The notes below the pieces were generated by a model that had not been told where the DNA came from, searched no databases, and saw only the letters and a program-made list of their open reading frames with translations. Shown here piece after piece: positions 24,601-36,560 of a stretch of DNA of 64,000 nucleotides. The position numbers were made by a program, and so were the translations under genes. The stretch covers positions 26,640,240 to 26,704,239 of the forward strand of contig ML679954.1 of assembly GCA_007922225.1 (NCBI GenBank), read 5' to 3'. The stretch is from Emydura subglobosa. Its lineage: Eukaryota; Chordata; Testudines; Chelidae. Each line of letters opens with the position of its first letter. Within the stretch, counting starts at the first letter, position 1.

Positions 24601-26264
24601 CTGCACAGAAATCAATAGGGGTAGGGGACAGACTGTTATAAAATGTGGCCTCATTTCTAAATGAAGAGGCCATTCGATTACCACTGGTAAGCAGAACTTT
24701 CTAGAGAGTAAAGCCAGACGATGCTGACCAGGATACTCAATCAGGGTTAGATCAGACCAGGGGGACTGTGGGTTATTTTCCATAAATCTATAACTTTCAT
24801 GGGCTTTTTAAGAGTAAAGTCTTGGTGGCTATGAAATTTCTTAGCTAACCCTGTGCTGGTTGCTTTACTCTCATGTTTAACTATAAAACTAGGGCTCCCA
24901 CAGTCAGATGGACTCTAGGTGAGCATGTCTAAGCTACTAGGGGTTTGGGAGGGCTGAGACACTGGTTCCAAGTTGTAGGTGCCTATACTGCAGGGTCGAC
25001 TGCCCAAGAAGGGAGTAAGACAAGGGGGTCTGCACCTGGGAGTGCACCTGAGAGATCCACAACTGGGAACAGTGACGAGTCACAGGCTCCAGTGATTCCA
25101 GACACAGGAGTCTTACAAGCACATGGAATTCAGATTTTGAACTGTATCACAACAAAATGGTGTGTGTCCAGAAAGCAGAGCTGGGTCAGGTTATGGCACT
25201 GTACAGTTGCTGAAAGCATCCTAGAGCATAAAGTGGACCTGCACCATTAAATTGTTTGACTTCTAGTAATATGTGTTCTTCAATAGAGATCAGACCTTGC
25301 GTTGCACCTTTATATACTGCTTAAACTGCTAGTTATTATAAGAATAAATTAGAGTACTTAATATTTGATTTGCAATTTCGGAAAAACTATCAGCATAGTT
25401 TTGAAATATGGAGAGCACATGGTTTCTAGTTGTAGTATAACTCACAGTGAGTATCTTGTCATTGTATTCCCACAATGTTTATCTCCAGTGCTTTAGAAAG
25501 TGATTGCACTGCCTTTATAATAATTAAAATATAAATCAAGAAAACCATAAACTGTCTTGTTTTGAGCTTGATTGTGAGATTGATCTTCAACAAAGTAGCC
25601 TACTTTCTAATACCTTGACAGGAAATTTTGATGTTGAACTGTTTTCCCAGTTTATATGGTCTTATAAGCTTATATAGGCTTATATGTGTTGCACCCATGT
25701 TGTCCAAGATATACTATATAACTTCTGATTTTTCATTTGGGAATTTTAATTTGCCTCGAGCTGGAGAGGTAAATCAGAGAATAAGCCTGACTCCTTATGG
25801 AATACCGTAGTGAGGAGGATCAGGGGAGTTTAGGGAGATTGTAATTTTCACTGACCTAAGGTGATGTACAGTACATGATCAGGACTCGAGGTTATAAATT
25901 TCTATTGAGTTCTGTAGAATATCACAGTGAAGTGCATCTCACTTCGCAATCCAGATGTATAATAGCTTTGTATCGAAGAACTGAATTCCACTTATAGGAT
26001 ACCTAAGGAATTAAAGCATCTAAGAGGAAAATATAATCTAAATACTACATTTTATTAATTTAAAAATATTCAGTTTTAAAATGTGCATTTTAATCCCATG
26101 TTATCATTACTAATCGTGGTTATGTACAATAATATTTTTCTTATTTGAAAGATGTTTCATATAAACCGTTTCAGGAAGACCTAGTAAGATTTTCAGTTTA
26201 AAAAAAAAAAGCAATATCAGCATCACTTGCAGGAAAAACTAGATTATATTTTGTTTATGATGCC
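21677..26264. other. Intronic DNA, no gene seen
   Basis: AT-rich intron with a poly-G run near 23163-23172. The 115-codon frame at 23647-23994 and the 101-codon frame at 24945-25250 show no family motif, no flanking splice signals I could trust, and ordinary intronic composition. No intact transposon recognised. Confidence 0.4.
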
Positions 26265-26455
26265 ATTGATATTATTCAGACAAAGTGGGTGAGGTAATAT
26301 CATTTATTGGACCAACTTCTGTTGGTGAGAGAGACAAGCTGTTGTCTCTCTCACCAACTGAAGTTGGTCCAATAAAAGATATTATCTCACCCACCTTGTC
26401 TCTCTAATATCCTGGGACTGACATGGCTACAAGAATACTGCATATTGATATTATT
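26265..26455. mobile_element. Penelope-like insertion forming a large hairpin, 12-bp TSD
   Basis: The direct repeat ATTGATATTATT occurs at 26265-26276 and 26444-26455 and brackets 167 bp. Inside, 26279-26338 (GACAAAGTGGGTGAGGTAAT ... GAGAGAGACAAG) is the inverse of 26342-26400 (TTGTCTCTCTCACCAAC ... CACCCACCTTGTC), with a 3-nt loop. The right flank carries CTAATATCCTGGGACTGACA and TGGCTACAAGAATACTGCAT, the usual 3' end of this repeat. I associate the 'CACCAACAGAAGTTGGTCCAATAAAAGATATTAC...' family with Penelope-like retroelements; an inverted partial copy fused to the 3' end is typical of their insertions. The segment that would hold the hammerhead core of the family is absent. Confidence 0.65.
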
Positions 26456-28524
26456 GTAATTAGCAATGAAATGCAATGCTTGTGCTGTTGACAGGTGGAG
26501 ATGTGACAGCTTTGGCAAATTTTAGAAATGTTTATTAAGGTCTCTTCAAAGTTCTCAAAATAATCAGTTTAGCTCATTAGACATCTTTCAGGACCTGTAA
26601 AATTCTTGTAAACACCAAGGTGTGACAGCATTATATATATATATATGAGTGTAAATAATACAGTGTGGTTTAGGAATCCAGGATATGGGCTTATGTAGGC
26701 TAGTAATTTTATTTTTGATAAAAGTGCAATCTAACATATTTCTATTTAAACTCTGTATTATGTTTAAGAAACTGAAAACAGAGGTTCAGCAAGAACAGAA
26801 TTGCCGTGTTCAACCTTCATTATAGTGCTGCTGCTGGTAGCTATAGCACTGTATTAGTAACAATAAGTTACTCTAGTTCTGAGAAGCTGTTTCATGGAAA
26901 TGTATTAAATATTTTATTAATTTCCATGTATGGCTCTTAGGGGCATGATCCAGGCCTTAATTTTTTCAAGTCTTCCATGGGATCTGAATCATACATTTTT
27001 AAAAAATGAGGCAGGGTGAGTAGGAGTAAAGATGCATTATACCTGCACTCAAGCTGAAGATGGCAAGAACAGGATGATCAAAAGCTGGTATGGGAATGAG
27101 TTCCTCTCACTTGTGGTTGTGCCTATTACAATGACTGAGTATAATCTTCAGGATCTGGTCCAGGTGTTTGTAAGCAAATCATTGACATCTGTGTGCATGT
27201 GTAATTAATAACAAAATATCTTGGAGTGGAGACAGAAGAACTTGTCTTGCAGTTTGGGAGGGAGAGTCTTCATGCTTTTTGAACTCTATATTGATTTAAA
27301 TTAAAAAAACTACATTGGATAAGAGTCAAAATTTTTGCTTTTAATCAAACCACAGGTGACAATGTCTGATGTTGATAACAAAAGAAAGTTTTGATAACTG
27401 CTGTAGCAGATGGCTTATCACAAAGACTCCAAAAAAGACATACATTGGTGCAGTCATACATTTCAGTAGCTTGTTTGTTAGACATGCAAATTGTTAGAGT
27501 AGAAAAAACACACTAAAGCAAGTTGAGAGCCCTCTGTCTATCTCCCTTTATTATTTTCTAAAATGAAGTTAGGCACTTTAAGTATTTCTTAGATTTGCTT
27601 TCAGGTACAATTAATAGTCAGAGATAAGAGATCTAGATAGTTAAAGCAATATGCAATATGGACTAGCAGGACTTTTAGTTTCTTTAGCTCTTTTAGTTAC
27701 ACAGCCCATTTTGTTTGAAAATATTTGTGTAGAGTTCACAGTTGCTTTCAATTGTGTATTTTATTCCCCATACAACCTACCCATGGCTTTTTAGGTTTGA
27801 AAATCTAATTTTATGTTTTGGAGGTTTGAATAGAGTGAACCAATAGATTCTCACCAGCCCCAGGGGGTTCAGCGGATAATCACTAAGGTGACTTGATTCT
27901 CTGACTAAATCCAAAATTCCACAGCTCCAAATGTGACCATGCTGTTGCCTGGTGGGCCAGAAAGACCTGATCACTGCAGAAAGGCATCCTTTACCTCCCG
28001 GCAGCCAGAAAGAATGTAGGAGTACTTATAAAATGGATGTATCAGTATTTAGCTTATCATCATCTCCACGCAAAGTCGTTCATCCCTTTTCCCTATAAGT
28101 TCTTTTACCTCTCAGGCAAGTCCACAGTTTCCTAGGGAGGAAGGCCCCAGCCTGTGCTCATCTCTTCCCAAACTCAGTTCATTTTTCCGAGGGTGATTTC
28201 CCCTTCTGCTTCTCTGTGGAACTGTTTCCTATGGGCACTTTTTCAGCCTGCAGGCTTCATGAGCATTGCCGCTGCTGCTCCTCTTTTTCCAAGATGACTG
28301 TGTCTGGCTTATATAGACCCCTCAGACCTCTCCCACTCCCAGCATCCTCAGGGGGAACTGTTTTAATTGGAATCAAGGTTTTTTTCCCCTCCCCCCATGT
28401 GGCAGTTCACGCAGTTGCAGATGGTTTGACAATGAATATATATATAACGCCCTCACACTCAGTGTGGTGTTCTGTCCTCCTCTAATGGTGGCTGAGCCAT
28501 GTGCAGAGGTTGATGAGCCTGCTA
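26456..28524. other. Intronic DNA, no gene seen
   Basis: Contains a (TA)n run at 26633-26645. The part at 27780-28490 is more GC-rich and has a frame of 89 codons (28216-28485), but no motif. It could be an old LTR or other repeat that I cannot name. Confidence 0.35.
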
Positions 28525-28625
28525 CAGTTCTGGCTAACAGAGCTGGTTGTTTTAGTTCATCAATTAGAAGCTCGTGCTTTTAAGTAGAGAAGTCCTGGGT
28601 TCAATCTCCACTACCACCAACTCAC
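28525..28625 (+). repeat. Possible tRNA-derived SINE head
   Basis: GTCCTGGGTTCAATCTCCAC resembles a tRNA T-arm and B box (GGTTCRANNCC), preceded about 40 nt upstream by GGTTGTTTTAGTTCATC as a poor A-box candidate. It resembles repeat text of the form AGAGGTCCYGGGTTCAATCCC in reptiles. No folded tRNA cloverleaf is supported, so I do not call a tRNA gene. Confidence 0.3.
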
Positions 28626-28789
28626 CTGGAGTGTCATGTTACGTATTTCATAAACCTCATTACTTACAGCTGTCTTAACATCTCCTCTGTGTATGGTTAG
28701 AGACCAATGTTTTATAATTACTATTTCTGTAATGAATTTGCCAGTTGCTAGTTCTGCTTGCTCTTGTCCCTCTTCAGTCCTTTAGCTAA

Positions 28790-29315
28790 CCCATGTTAGT
28801 TAACTCCGGTTAAAATAGACTGCAAAGACACTACAACTTGGCTTTTAACTCTGGTTAGAAGCACAATTTCAACCTTCTGGCTACCCTTAAGGTTATGTTG
28901 ACACTGCATCTGGGAGAGAGCCTCTTCCCTGGATAGATGACTTGTGTTAGTGCGGCTCACGCTAGTGCATTAAAAATAGCTGTGTGGACTTTGCAGCACT
29001 GGCTGAGACTTGGGCTAACTACCCCAGCTCAGATACACCCTACCCTATGGGCCTGAGCTGGGATGGCCAGCCTGAGCCTCTGCCGGTGCTACAATATCCA
29101 CACACAGCTATTTTTAGTGCTCTAGAAGGATCCCTGCTAGCATGATTCTCTCTGCCTGGGCTGTGAGGCTCACTTCCAGCTGCAGTACAGACATACCCAT
29201 ATAACCTTTAACTCAAGTTGCTAAACCGAGTTAAAAGCCAAATGCCATGTCTTCATTGCTATTTTAAACTGGGTTATCTTAATGCTGGTTAGCACACCTG
29301 AGTTAAGAACATACC
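28790..29315. mobile_element. Outer foldback MITE, split by a second MITE
   Basis: The left arm (about 28800-28855: CCGGTTAAAATAGACTGCAA ... CTTGGCTTTTAACTC) is inverted at the right arm (about 29225-29280: CGAGTTAAAAGCCAAATGCC ... TATTTTAAACTGGG). The arms are about 55 bp with roughly 75-80% match. Between them sits another element (28895-29205). No coding content. Confidence 0.55.
28895..29205. mobile_element. Inner Harbinger-like MITE
   Basis: The left end GGTTATGTTGACACTGCA is the inverse of the right end TGCAGTACAGACATACCC. These ends resemble the GGGTATGTCTACACTGCAG end of the Harbinger at 50234, which suggests this is a non-autonomous relative. Within it, TTAAAAATAGCTGTGTGGA near 28970 pairs with CCACACACAGCTATTTTTAG near 29098. 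A clean TTA duplication is not visible. Confidence 0.5.
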
Positions 29316-31515
29316 TTATTTTGCAATGTGGACATACACCCCATCACAATTTGGTCCCTGTTTTCCCCACTCTTTGCTTCAGGAAACAAGTAAACTTTGC
29401 CAGCTTTTTACCTGGCATTGATTTTTGCCTTCCACATCAGCTATGCTGTGCTGGCTCCTGCATATGGGATTGGGGCAGAGCCATGTCTCTACCTCTTCCC
29501 TGTTTCTTCCTGTCCACTGCCTGCCCAGGTTTGCAGAAGGGAGAATAGTTGCCTCAGTAAGGCTGTTTTGTCCTCTGACCTGCTATTGATCTTATGTCCT
29601 CTTACCCTACATGCCTAGGCAGAAGAATAAGTGAGAATCTTGTTGTTAGAATGGAAAGGTGTAGGCAACCTTTACTGTAGGTGCTGCTACATGCTCCAGC
29701 TATCATAAATGCAACAGTGTAAAGAAATGTGAATTTTCCTTTTTTATTAAAAAAATTATAATCACGAACAGAGCTTTGAAAACAGACTTCTGATCAATGC
29801 TTTTCTTTCTGTCATACTCTTTTTATCCTTGATATAAAACAGTAATTCTAGATGACTTTATTCTGAGGGCATGAAACCACAGAATTATCATGGTAACTCA
29901 ATGTTATGTTACAAAGAAGCATCATTCCTGTAGTGTGGTCCAATTACAAAGTAGTAAAACAGGGAAATAACACAGCAATGCTGTTTTTCTATATGTTTCA
30001 GTAAGTTTAGCACAGCAGGAAATGTGGCCTTCTTTCTAGATAATGCATCAAATCTGCAGTTAGAATTTAAGTGCAAATGGAAGTTATTTTAAAGACTTCA
30101 TATATAGGCTAATAACCTCAGTTGCATAAATGAGATTTGTATCTTATATCTTTGATTTCATTTTATGGCAAGGATTTCATATCTTAATTTTAAGTAAGTA
30201 ATGATTTTCTCTAGAAACTTTAACAGGCCTATATGTAACGCTATGCTCTAACGCCACAAAAGGTTTGGTTATTGAATACTGTTTCTAACTAGATAGAACT
30301 TCAGTGTGCATTTTCTTTTCTCTCTACACCTTATTTTTGTGAAACTGATTGTCTGGAACCAACAAGGTTGTGGGATGAAACAGGTATTCATCAAATTTTG
30401 AAATAAAATCCTGGAGATACTAGAACTAATAAGAGGTAAAATATGAAGAGAATATAATGCCCTTTCCCTGGGTTCTGAGGACTGTGAAGGTGCTTGATCC
30501 CAGCATTTTAATAGCATAATTAGTCAATCAATAGCCAGGTAGGATAGGTCCAGGGGAGACAAGGTAACAAAGCAGGTTTTTCACTTACCTTTGCCTGCTG
30601 GGTCAAACTAGAGAATCTTGCCATTGGTCCCCTCTTCATCTTTAACTGGTTGCTTATAGATACAGAACCTTTCCCTGAAAAGTTTTAAAATTAAAGTTGC
30701 TGGGCACATCTCCTCCTTTTTTTTTAAAAAAAAAAATATATATATATATATTAATTTTGTGTTGGATTTTGTGCTTTTCAGAAAGTAAAATTGTCTCTCA
30801 GCAAATAAAGTACAGCATGGGAAGTGTCCTTATAAACTATGCATGCTATCCTGCCAAATGTGTGCTTCAAATCTGACTTTGAAGACCCACACCATAGGGA
30901 ACATTAAAAATAGTTCAGGGACTACATAAAATTAATCCTTCACCTCTTTACTGAGATTGCCAATGAGGATAATGCTAATATCTGTAATGGATCTTTTTAT
31001 GCAAAAACTTATCTACCTTAAATAGTACTGACACCATCAGTTTCAAGTAGATCACTAAACAACCATCATATGTTAAATGTCCTGTCACGGTTAACCTGGT
31101 CAGGGTTAATCAACCTTTTAAAAATAGGTAATGCCTCATAGCCACAGAAATGTTGCCAGTGACAGCAGGTTTGGGCTTAAAATAGGAGCAGCAATTGCTA
31201 TGCGTTTTCATCGCCTTCCAGGAATCTTAAATAATACGTTTACATCTTTTTTGAAGAAAGCTTTTCTGGATGCCTTTAACATCATTGCAGGGAAGGCAGC
31301 TTGTCACCTGCAACACGTTTCTGAGAAGTATGTTCCAGCTGATTTATGCATTTTTCAGCATTGACACCTGAAGAGCATACAAAAGAAAATAAAGACGTGA
31401 AGAGAGGCTGGTGCATATGCAGGGGTTATGATGCCAGCCAAATAAGGTTGGCCCAGACTCTCTGAGCCAAAAGCAATGCCATGTAGGTAGAAGAAAATGA
31501 CCGCTGAATGCAAAC
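29316..31515. other. Intronic DNA, no gene seen
   Basis: Mostly AT-rich. A mixed T9/A11/(AT)n tract lies at 30717-30752. The frames at 29282-29618 overlap one another and carry no motif. Confidence 0.4.
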
Positions 31516-31630
31516 TGAGAATAAAGAACGAGAGTCCTGTGGCACCTTAAACTAACACATTTATTTGGGCATAAGCTTTCGTGGGCAGAAACCCACTTCG
31601 TCGGATGCGTGAGATGCATGAGAATAAAGA
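31516..31630 (-). mobile_element. Penelope-like element fragment with 12-bp TSD
   Basis: TGAGAATAAAGA occurs at 31516-31527 and 31619-31630 and brackets a 91-bp insert. Read on the - strand, the insert begins TGCATCTCACGCATCCGACG, contains GTGGG...CCCACGAAAGCTTATG, and ends GGTGCCACAGGACTCTCGT. The phrase 'CTGACGAAGTGGG...CCCACGAAAGCTTATGCTC...AAGGTGCCACAGGACTC' is one of the commonest repeats in turtles and crocodilians. I assign it to Penelope-like retroelements because of its hammerhead-like core. The exact 12-bp duplication shows insertion by retrotransposition. Confidence 0.65.
31569..31604 (-). ncRNA. Hammerhead ribozyme-like motif in the Penelope-like fragment
   Basis: On the - strand the order is CCGACGA, then a 5-bp stem GTGGG/CCCAC with loop TTTCTG, then GAAA, then GC-TTAT-GC as a very short third helix, as in the small hammerheads reported from Penelope-like elements (core CUGANGA-stem II-GAAA). 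The first core box has C where the invariant U4 should be, so this copy is probably catalytically dead. The first helix would have to form with a second copy or the neighbouring repeat unit. Confidence 0.45.
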
Positions 31631-31806
31631 GTCCGTAACAGAATAACACAGCAGGAAACTTGCAGACGAAATATTAATGGGGGATCACTATGCAATGGTG
31701 ATAATTCCCTTGAGGAATACTTTAACAGTGGCAAGATCACAGCAATCAAACCAGAGAGGCTCAGATAGCACATCTCGTTAACGCAGTAGGTTTGCTTGCA
31801 GATATT

Positions 31807-32030
31807 ATGTAGAGCAGGGGTTCTCAACCTTTTTCTTCCTGAGGGCCCCCAGCATGCTATAAAACTCCATGTCCCACCCCTGCCACTACAGTTTTTTTTC
31901 TACATATCCTGTAGATTAAAAGCCAGGGCCCCATCAAGTCTAATGACAGCTTTGCTCTCTGGTTTATTTTAGCAGACCTCCTGAAACCTGCACAGAGGCC
32001 CCCATGGGGCCCTGAAGCACTGATGTAGAT
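31807..32030. mobile_element. hAT-type MITE with 8-bp target duplication
   Basis: The element spans 31815-32022 (208 bp). It begins CAGGGGTTCTCAACC and ends GAAGCACTG, so the ends share CAG.G.TTC in inverted form, as in hAT elements. It is flanked by ATGTAGAG (31807-31814) and ATGTAGAT (32023-32030), an 8-bp duplication with one mismatch. No coding content, so it is non-autonomous. The right end is more eroded than the left. Confidence 0.78.
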
Positions 32031-35000
32031 TTCATGTGTGGGTTTAAGGAGCCTGGAGGGCTTTGATTAAAAAATAGGTCCCATAATTACAAAAGGGTAA
32101 AGAAGAAATGTTTATGAATGTTGAGAGAATGGGGACAGGTGCAGTTCCTGGGTGTGTAGAGTCAATGATCTTATTCATTATGGGGTGGCCAAGGTATACC
32201 TCTGAGCAATGTATAATTTTAGTATAGCATGTGCCTGTGTTTAATGAAAAATACTAGATTATCCCCTTTTGGGACTCTGAAAGCTGGCTTAAGATCACCA
32301 GGGCTGCTTTTAAAGCTCTAAAAGCTTTGTTTTGGATTGAAAAAGGATATTTGAACATTGTCTGTCTGTCTGTCTCAGGAGTTCTTGGGGCAATATCTTG
32401 TGGTATCAATCACAAAAGGAAGATCAGTCAGAGATAAAGATCCAAACCACAGAGTGACAAAACATGCTCATCCCTGGATATAGTGGATCAGAGTGTCTGC
32501 TCAACACCTTGCTTTGCTTTGATGACTAGCATTGACATTGAGATGTTGCTTTTTCTCAGGAATAAAACCCTACTGAATCTGTATTTATAAGAAATGCTGC
32601 TGTTGTTTCAACAGCTTCCTCACACACTGATCTAAACATAGCCTTAGCTACCTGGGTTTCAGAGAGGCAAGCTCTAGGATAAAGAGGAATAAAATGTGTC
32701 CTAACTTGACATGAATAATAGTACCTACCTTTTCTTTATCACACTGCCTTGCAAATTCAACTCTGTGAGTGATACCCAATAGAACAATAGAAAAGTTTTA
32801 TTTCAATTTGGTATTCCTACCTATTACTAACCAAGATTTTGCTCCCACCACTGACTCCCTTTACAGGGATTCCATTTAGGGATATGTTTCTTGAAGTAAG
32901 TGCTTTGCTGATGGTTTTTTTAAGGAGATGTTACTACCTGTTAAACTGTGCTAACATAAGGTGCCTTTAAAAACAAACAAAGGACCTTTGATAGACAGAT
33001 ACTTGCTCACTAACTAATGAACTAATGAATGATCTTATTTTTGGTTCTTCCACGAGTGTCACTCTTACTGTTGCTACCAATTTTACTGATTCTAGTCATA
33101 TTGTGCATTTATAAAGGGAATGATCCCGCAAGGTGCTGAGAGTCTGATAGAGGTGTTCGGTACCCTCCTCTGCCCTTTACTTATTGGGCAATGAGGGCAC
33201 TAGGCACCTGCCAGCAGGTCCTCAACAAATTACATGACTGAACTTTAACTTTCTAATGTCTTTGGGGCAGTGATGGCATCTCTTATGTCAGTAACCTACT
33301 CTGCACGTTTATAGCTCTATATAAACAATAAGATGGCAGCTCATGATGAGCAATATTACCTCTTATTTAGTTATATTATGGTATGGGTGCTGAGGATGGA
33401 ATGCTAAATCCTGATTTCCCTCCCCCCCCTCCTTTCTGTTCTTCTTTATTTACTAAATATGCTGAAATGTATCTTTGGACATAGCTGGGAAGTTCATTAC
33501 CTGGCGTTAAATTTATGCAGCTTTTGGTAAAGGATAGGATGTTGGGGGGTGGGGGGAAAGGGTTCTGTAGTTTAGAAGTTTAAATGTGACTCATGTCTTC
33601 CAGGTTGATGGATTAGAGAGAGCTGTTTTCATTGAATCCCCAAGTACTATTCTGGTTGGTAACAAGTTTCTGTTAGGTGTGTTATGAGTTTTTTATCCAC
33701 CACTAAGTCATATAGTTATAGGACACTGTTGGAGATGGGAAACATTACTAGGTGGACTATTATGCCAATCCTTAGCTACAAAGCTTGGCATACACAATTT
33801 TTGACAAAAATGTGTAACAGTTTTTGTGTGTGGTATGGCAGAATATTTAGTGTAGAACTTCTTTCTGGTCTTCATGAACAGTGCTGAAGTATCAAAGTTT
33901 CTCTCTATATGATGACAGTAAAAAATTAGAATTCTGTTAAGAAAATGTAACCTGTTGTGATGATTTGGGGAATCTGTCTGTACAACTTATGAGTTCTGTT
34001 TTTTATGAAATACTTGTACCATGGAATTAATGCCTCTATGTGGATGTGGAATCCACCATTTGCTGACAGGAGCTGTAGCAGCTCTCTACCAGACCAGATA
34101 CAATGGTGGATTGTTAGACCTTTAGTGGTTTCTTATTCAGATGGAAGCATTTTGGGACAATGGGTATGCTAAGGAGGTTACCTGAGCAGAGAAGCAAGTT
34201 ACTCCAGCTCAGCAGACAGGGAGAATGGAAAATCCACAGCAGGAGGACAAAGAAATCAGTTGTTGGTAGGAGGATGTATAAACTCAAGAGACTCACTGAG
34301 ACACAGGCAGGAATGTTTTTTTCTGGAGAGTGGAAAGACAGGCAGGCTCTGCAGCAGGTGGGATCCATTTCAACTATGAGAACAGCCAAGGCCAAAGAAA
34401 GTGACCTGACCATGATTCTGAAGAGAAACCATAAGGTGCAGGGGAAGGATCCTGGCTATCCACAGAGAAGTCTATCCAAACCCAAAGAACTTTCCAGGGT
34501 GGCGAGGAACCTAAGGTAGGGAAATGCATGTAGGTATGTTCAGTATTTTGTGTTGATCTTAGATAGCACGAGATAAAGAATAATGATGTTTTAGAATCCT
34601 GTATAATGTCTCTGTCTCTGTTGGCTTTTACTATCACATGCATGTGAGGAGAAAAATAGTAATCTAGAAGGCTCTTACATTCCCTAGAATCCCACTGCAG
34701 GTGTAAGAGCTGCTAGGGCAGGCTTGGGAGAGATGGTACTAGTTTCAAGGCTAGGGAAATTAGGCTGTGGGGTCCTCACTGCCTGAAGGAGTGTCAGATA
34801 TCAGGTCTTCACCTGGAGTGCATGCCTAGGGACCCAAAGCCAGGAGACAGGGCATAAGCTCTGCCCAGCCCAAACAAGCTAAAGGCAGATGGGGTTCAGT
34901 GTTTGGATCCCATCTGCAGCTGTCTGGTAAGTGTCTAGCAATGGGAAGGCTGTGACATCTGCATTTTTATCACTTTAAAATGTGACTTTTGTTGTAATAA

Positions 35001-36249
35001 ATATAGGAATTTGCTTTTATATTCAAAATAGTCATTTAATAGTTAATTTGCAAAATGACTAGATGGGAATAAAAGAAAAGTGTTCAGCATTTTTTGTGCT
35101 GCTTCTTGGCTGCCTTTTAAAACAATGGGGCTTCCACACTAAATAAAATATGGTAATTTGCTCACTTTGTTTTACATTTGAATTATTCCAGTCAATGGAT
35201 AATGGTCAGTTAATAGCATAAACTCCTTCTTAGAAAGCAATAGATTCTTTTCCTCATCTTCACTGATTGCCAAGTTATTTGTGTATATATAGAGAAGCTT
35301 TTTTTTCTTGTATAATCAGTTTGCTGCTACCCATTTTACTGCCAAACATTCCTTCTCTATAGTAGCATAATGTTACCTAGGGAACAGCTTATGGCTGACA
35401 CATACAGTGGTGCCACAAATTAATTTCACAGTTATCAGGATATAGGGTGATAACAGCAACATGAGCTACTGTGAAATTACCATTGTTCCCAGGGTGTAAC
35501 AGTGTAATTATTACTTTTGTGGCAACTATGCAAATAACTCATGTCATCCCTCTAGGATGGGATGTGCTTTCCTTTTCTGGCTTAGTACTTTGTACTTCAG
35601 AGAAATCTCTGAATGAATTTGAGTCTAAAGATGAACATGCTTTTAAAAAATTCACCTCCACAATTTTTTGTGAAACAAACGTCTGGTGTGAATCATATGT
35701 CAATCTGAATAGGAAGCAAATCAGAGGCTAAATTAACAGAAAAAACAAGTATCTGCTGTTTTTCAGTTATTTCCAGTGTGAACACGCTAGAAAGAACAAA
35801 AGGCTGCCTTGTGCTATTCCCTGCAAAGAAACACTCAAATAGCAGCAGAAAGGAAAACCTTGGAAAAGTTGTTCTTATTAAAGGACTCTTTTGAGATTGT
35901 TCAATGCCATTTCATTGAGGCTGCTGTTTGTGCCACGGCCTTCTACCAACAAAGAGTAAGAAATTCAACAACCTTAAACTTTTTTACATAGTGATGGGAA
36001 GACACATTCATCACTGGGGCTGGATTGAGTTGTTGCTCCTCGTCCTGTGCATGGGGCACTGTGTAACTCTGCATTACACATTCACATGGATACAACAGTA
36101 TGAAAAGAATGGGCAATGATGACTGTGACCTCTGATTAAATAATTGGTTGATTAGCAGTCCAGGCATAATCACATATGTGCTGGGCAGCTCATCTCTTTC
36201 AAAGGATATATGGAGAAAGCAGAGGATACACGATTGCCACCTAGATCGA
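32031..36249. other. Intronic DNA, no gene seen
   Basis: A short (CTGT)n run lies near 32359-32376. A diverged 'GATCCCGCAAGGTGCTGAGA' repeat is at 33122-33175. The overlapping frames at 34114-34519 (99 and 119 codons on opposite strands) show no domain and no splice context, and are treated as chance. A GC-richer patch at 34690-34950 is unassigned. Confidence 0.4.
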
Positions 36250-36560
36250 AGTGTTCTAATACATTTTACTGTTTCAGCCTTTCTGGAAAAGAACATTTTG
36301 ATTTTTTTTTCCATTTCAAAACTACATTTCATTTCCATTTTCATTTTTATTTTAGATGTTATACAATTAAAAAAAACAGTTTTAAATCCAGATGAAACAT
36401 TTTGATTTTACTGAAACTAAACATTTTCATCAACCCCAAACAATACCTTTTCTGGAATTTTGTTTTATAGGCAATGTCAACATTTTTTTGTTCAGTTTCA
36501 GAATGGAAACATTTTTGGAATTTCAGCTTTCCCATGAAATGGAAAATCCCTTCCCACCTG
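36250..36560. repeat. AT-rich palindromic repeat (GAAAATGTTT / AAACATTTTC type)
   Basis: The segment is full of complementary strings: GGAAAAGAACATTTTGATTT, CATTTCCATTTTCATTTTTA, GATGAAACATTTTGATTTTA, AAACATTTTCATCAACCCCA and GGAAACATTTTTGGAATTTC, ending in CCCACCTGGCCCTA. It resembles the MITE at 12086-12413 in its base pattern. Ends are not sharply defined. Confidence 0.4.

Noticed and set aside
28525..28625. Possible tRNA gene
   Set aside because: A B-box-like GGTTCAATCTC is present, but the A box is poor and no cloverleaf forms; at most a tRNA-derived SINE.
34114..34519. Overlapping 99- and 119-codon frames on opposite strands
   Set aside because: Neither has a family motif; open frames on both strands at once suggest composition, and no exon boundaries were convincing.
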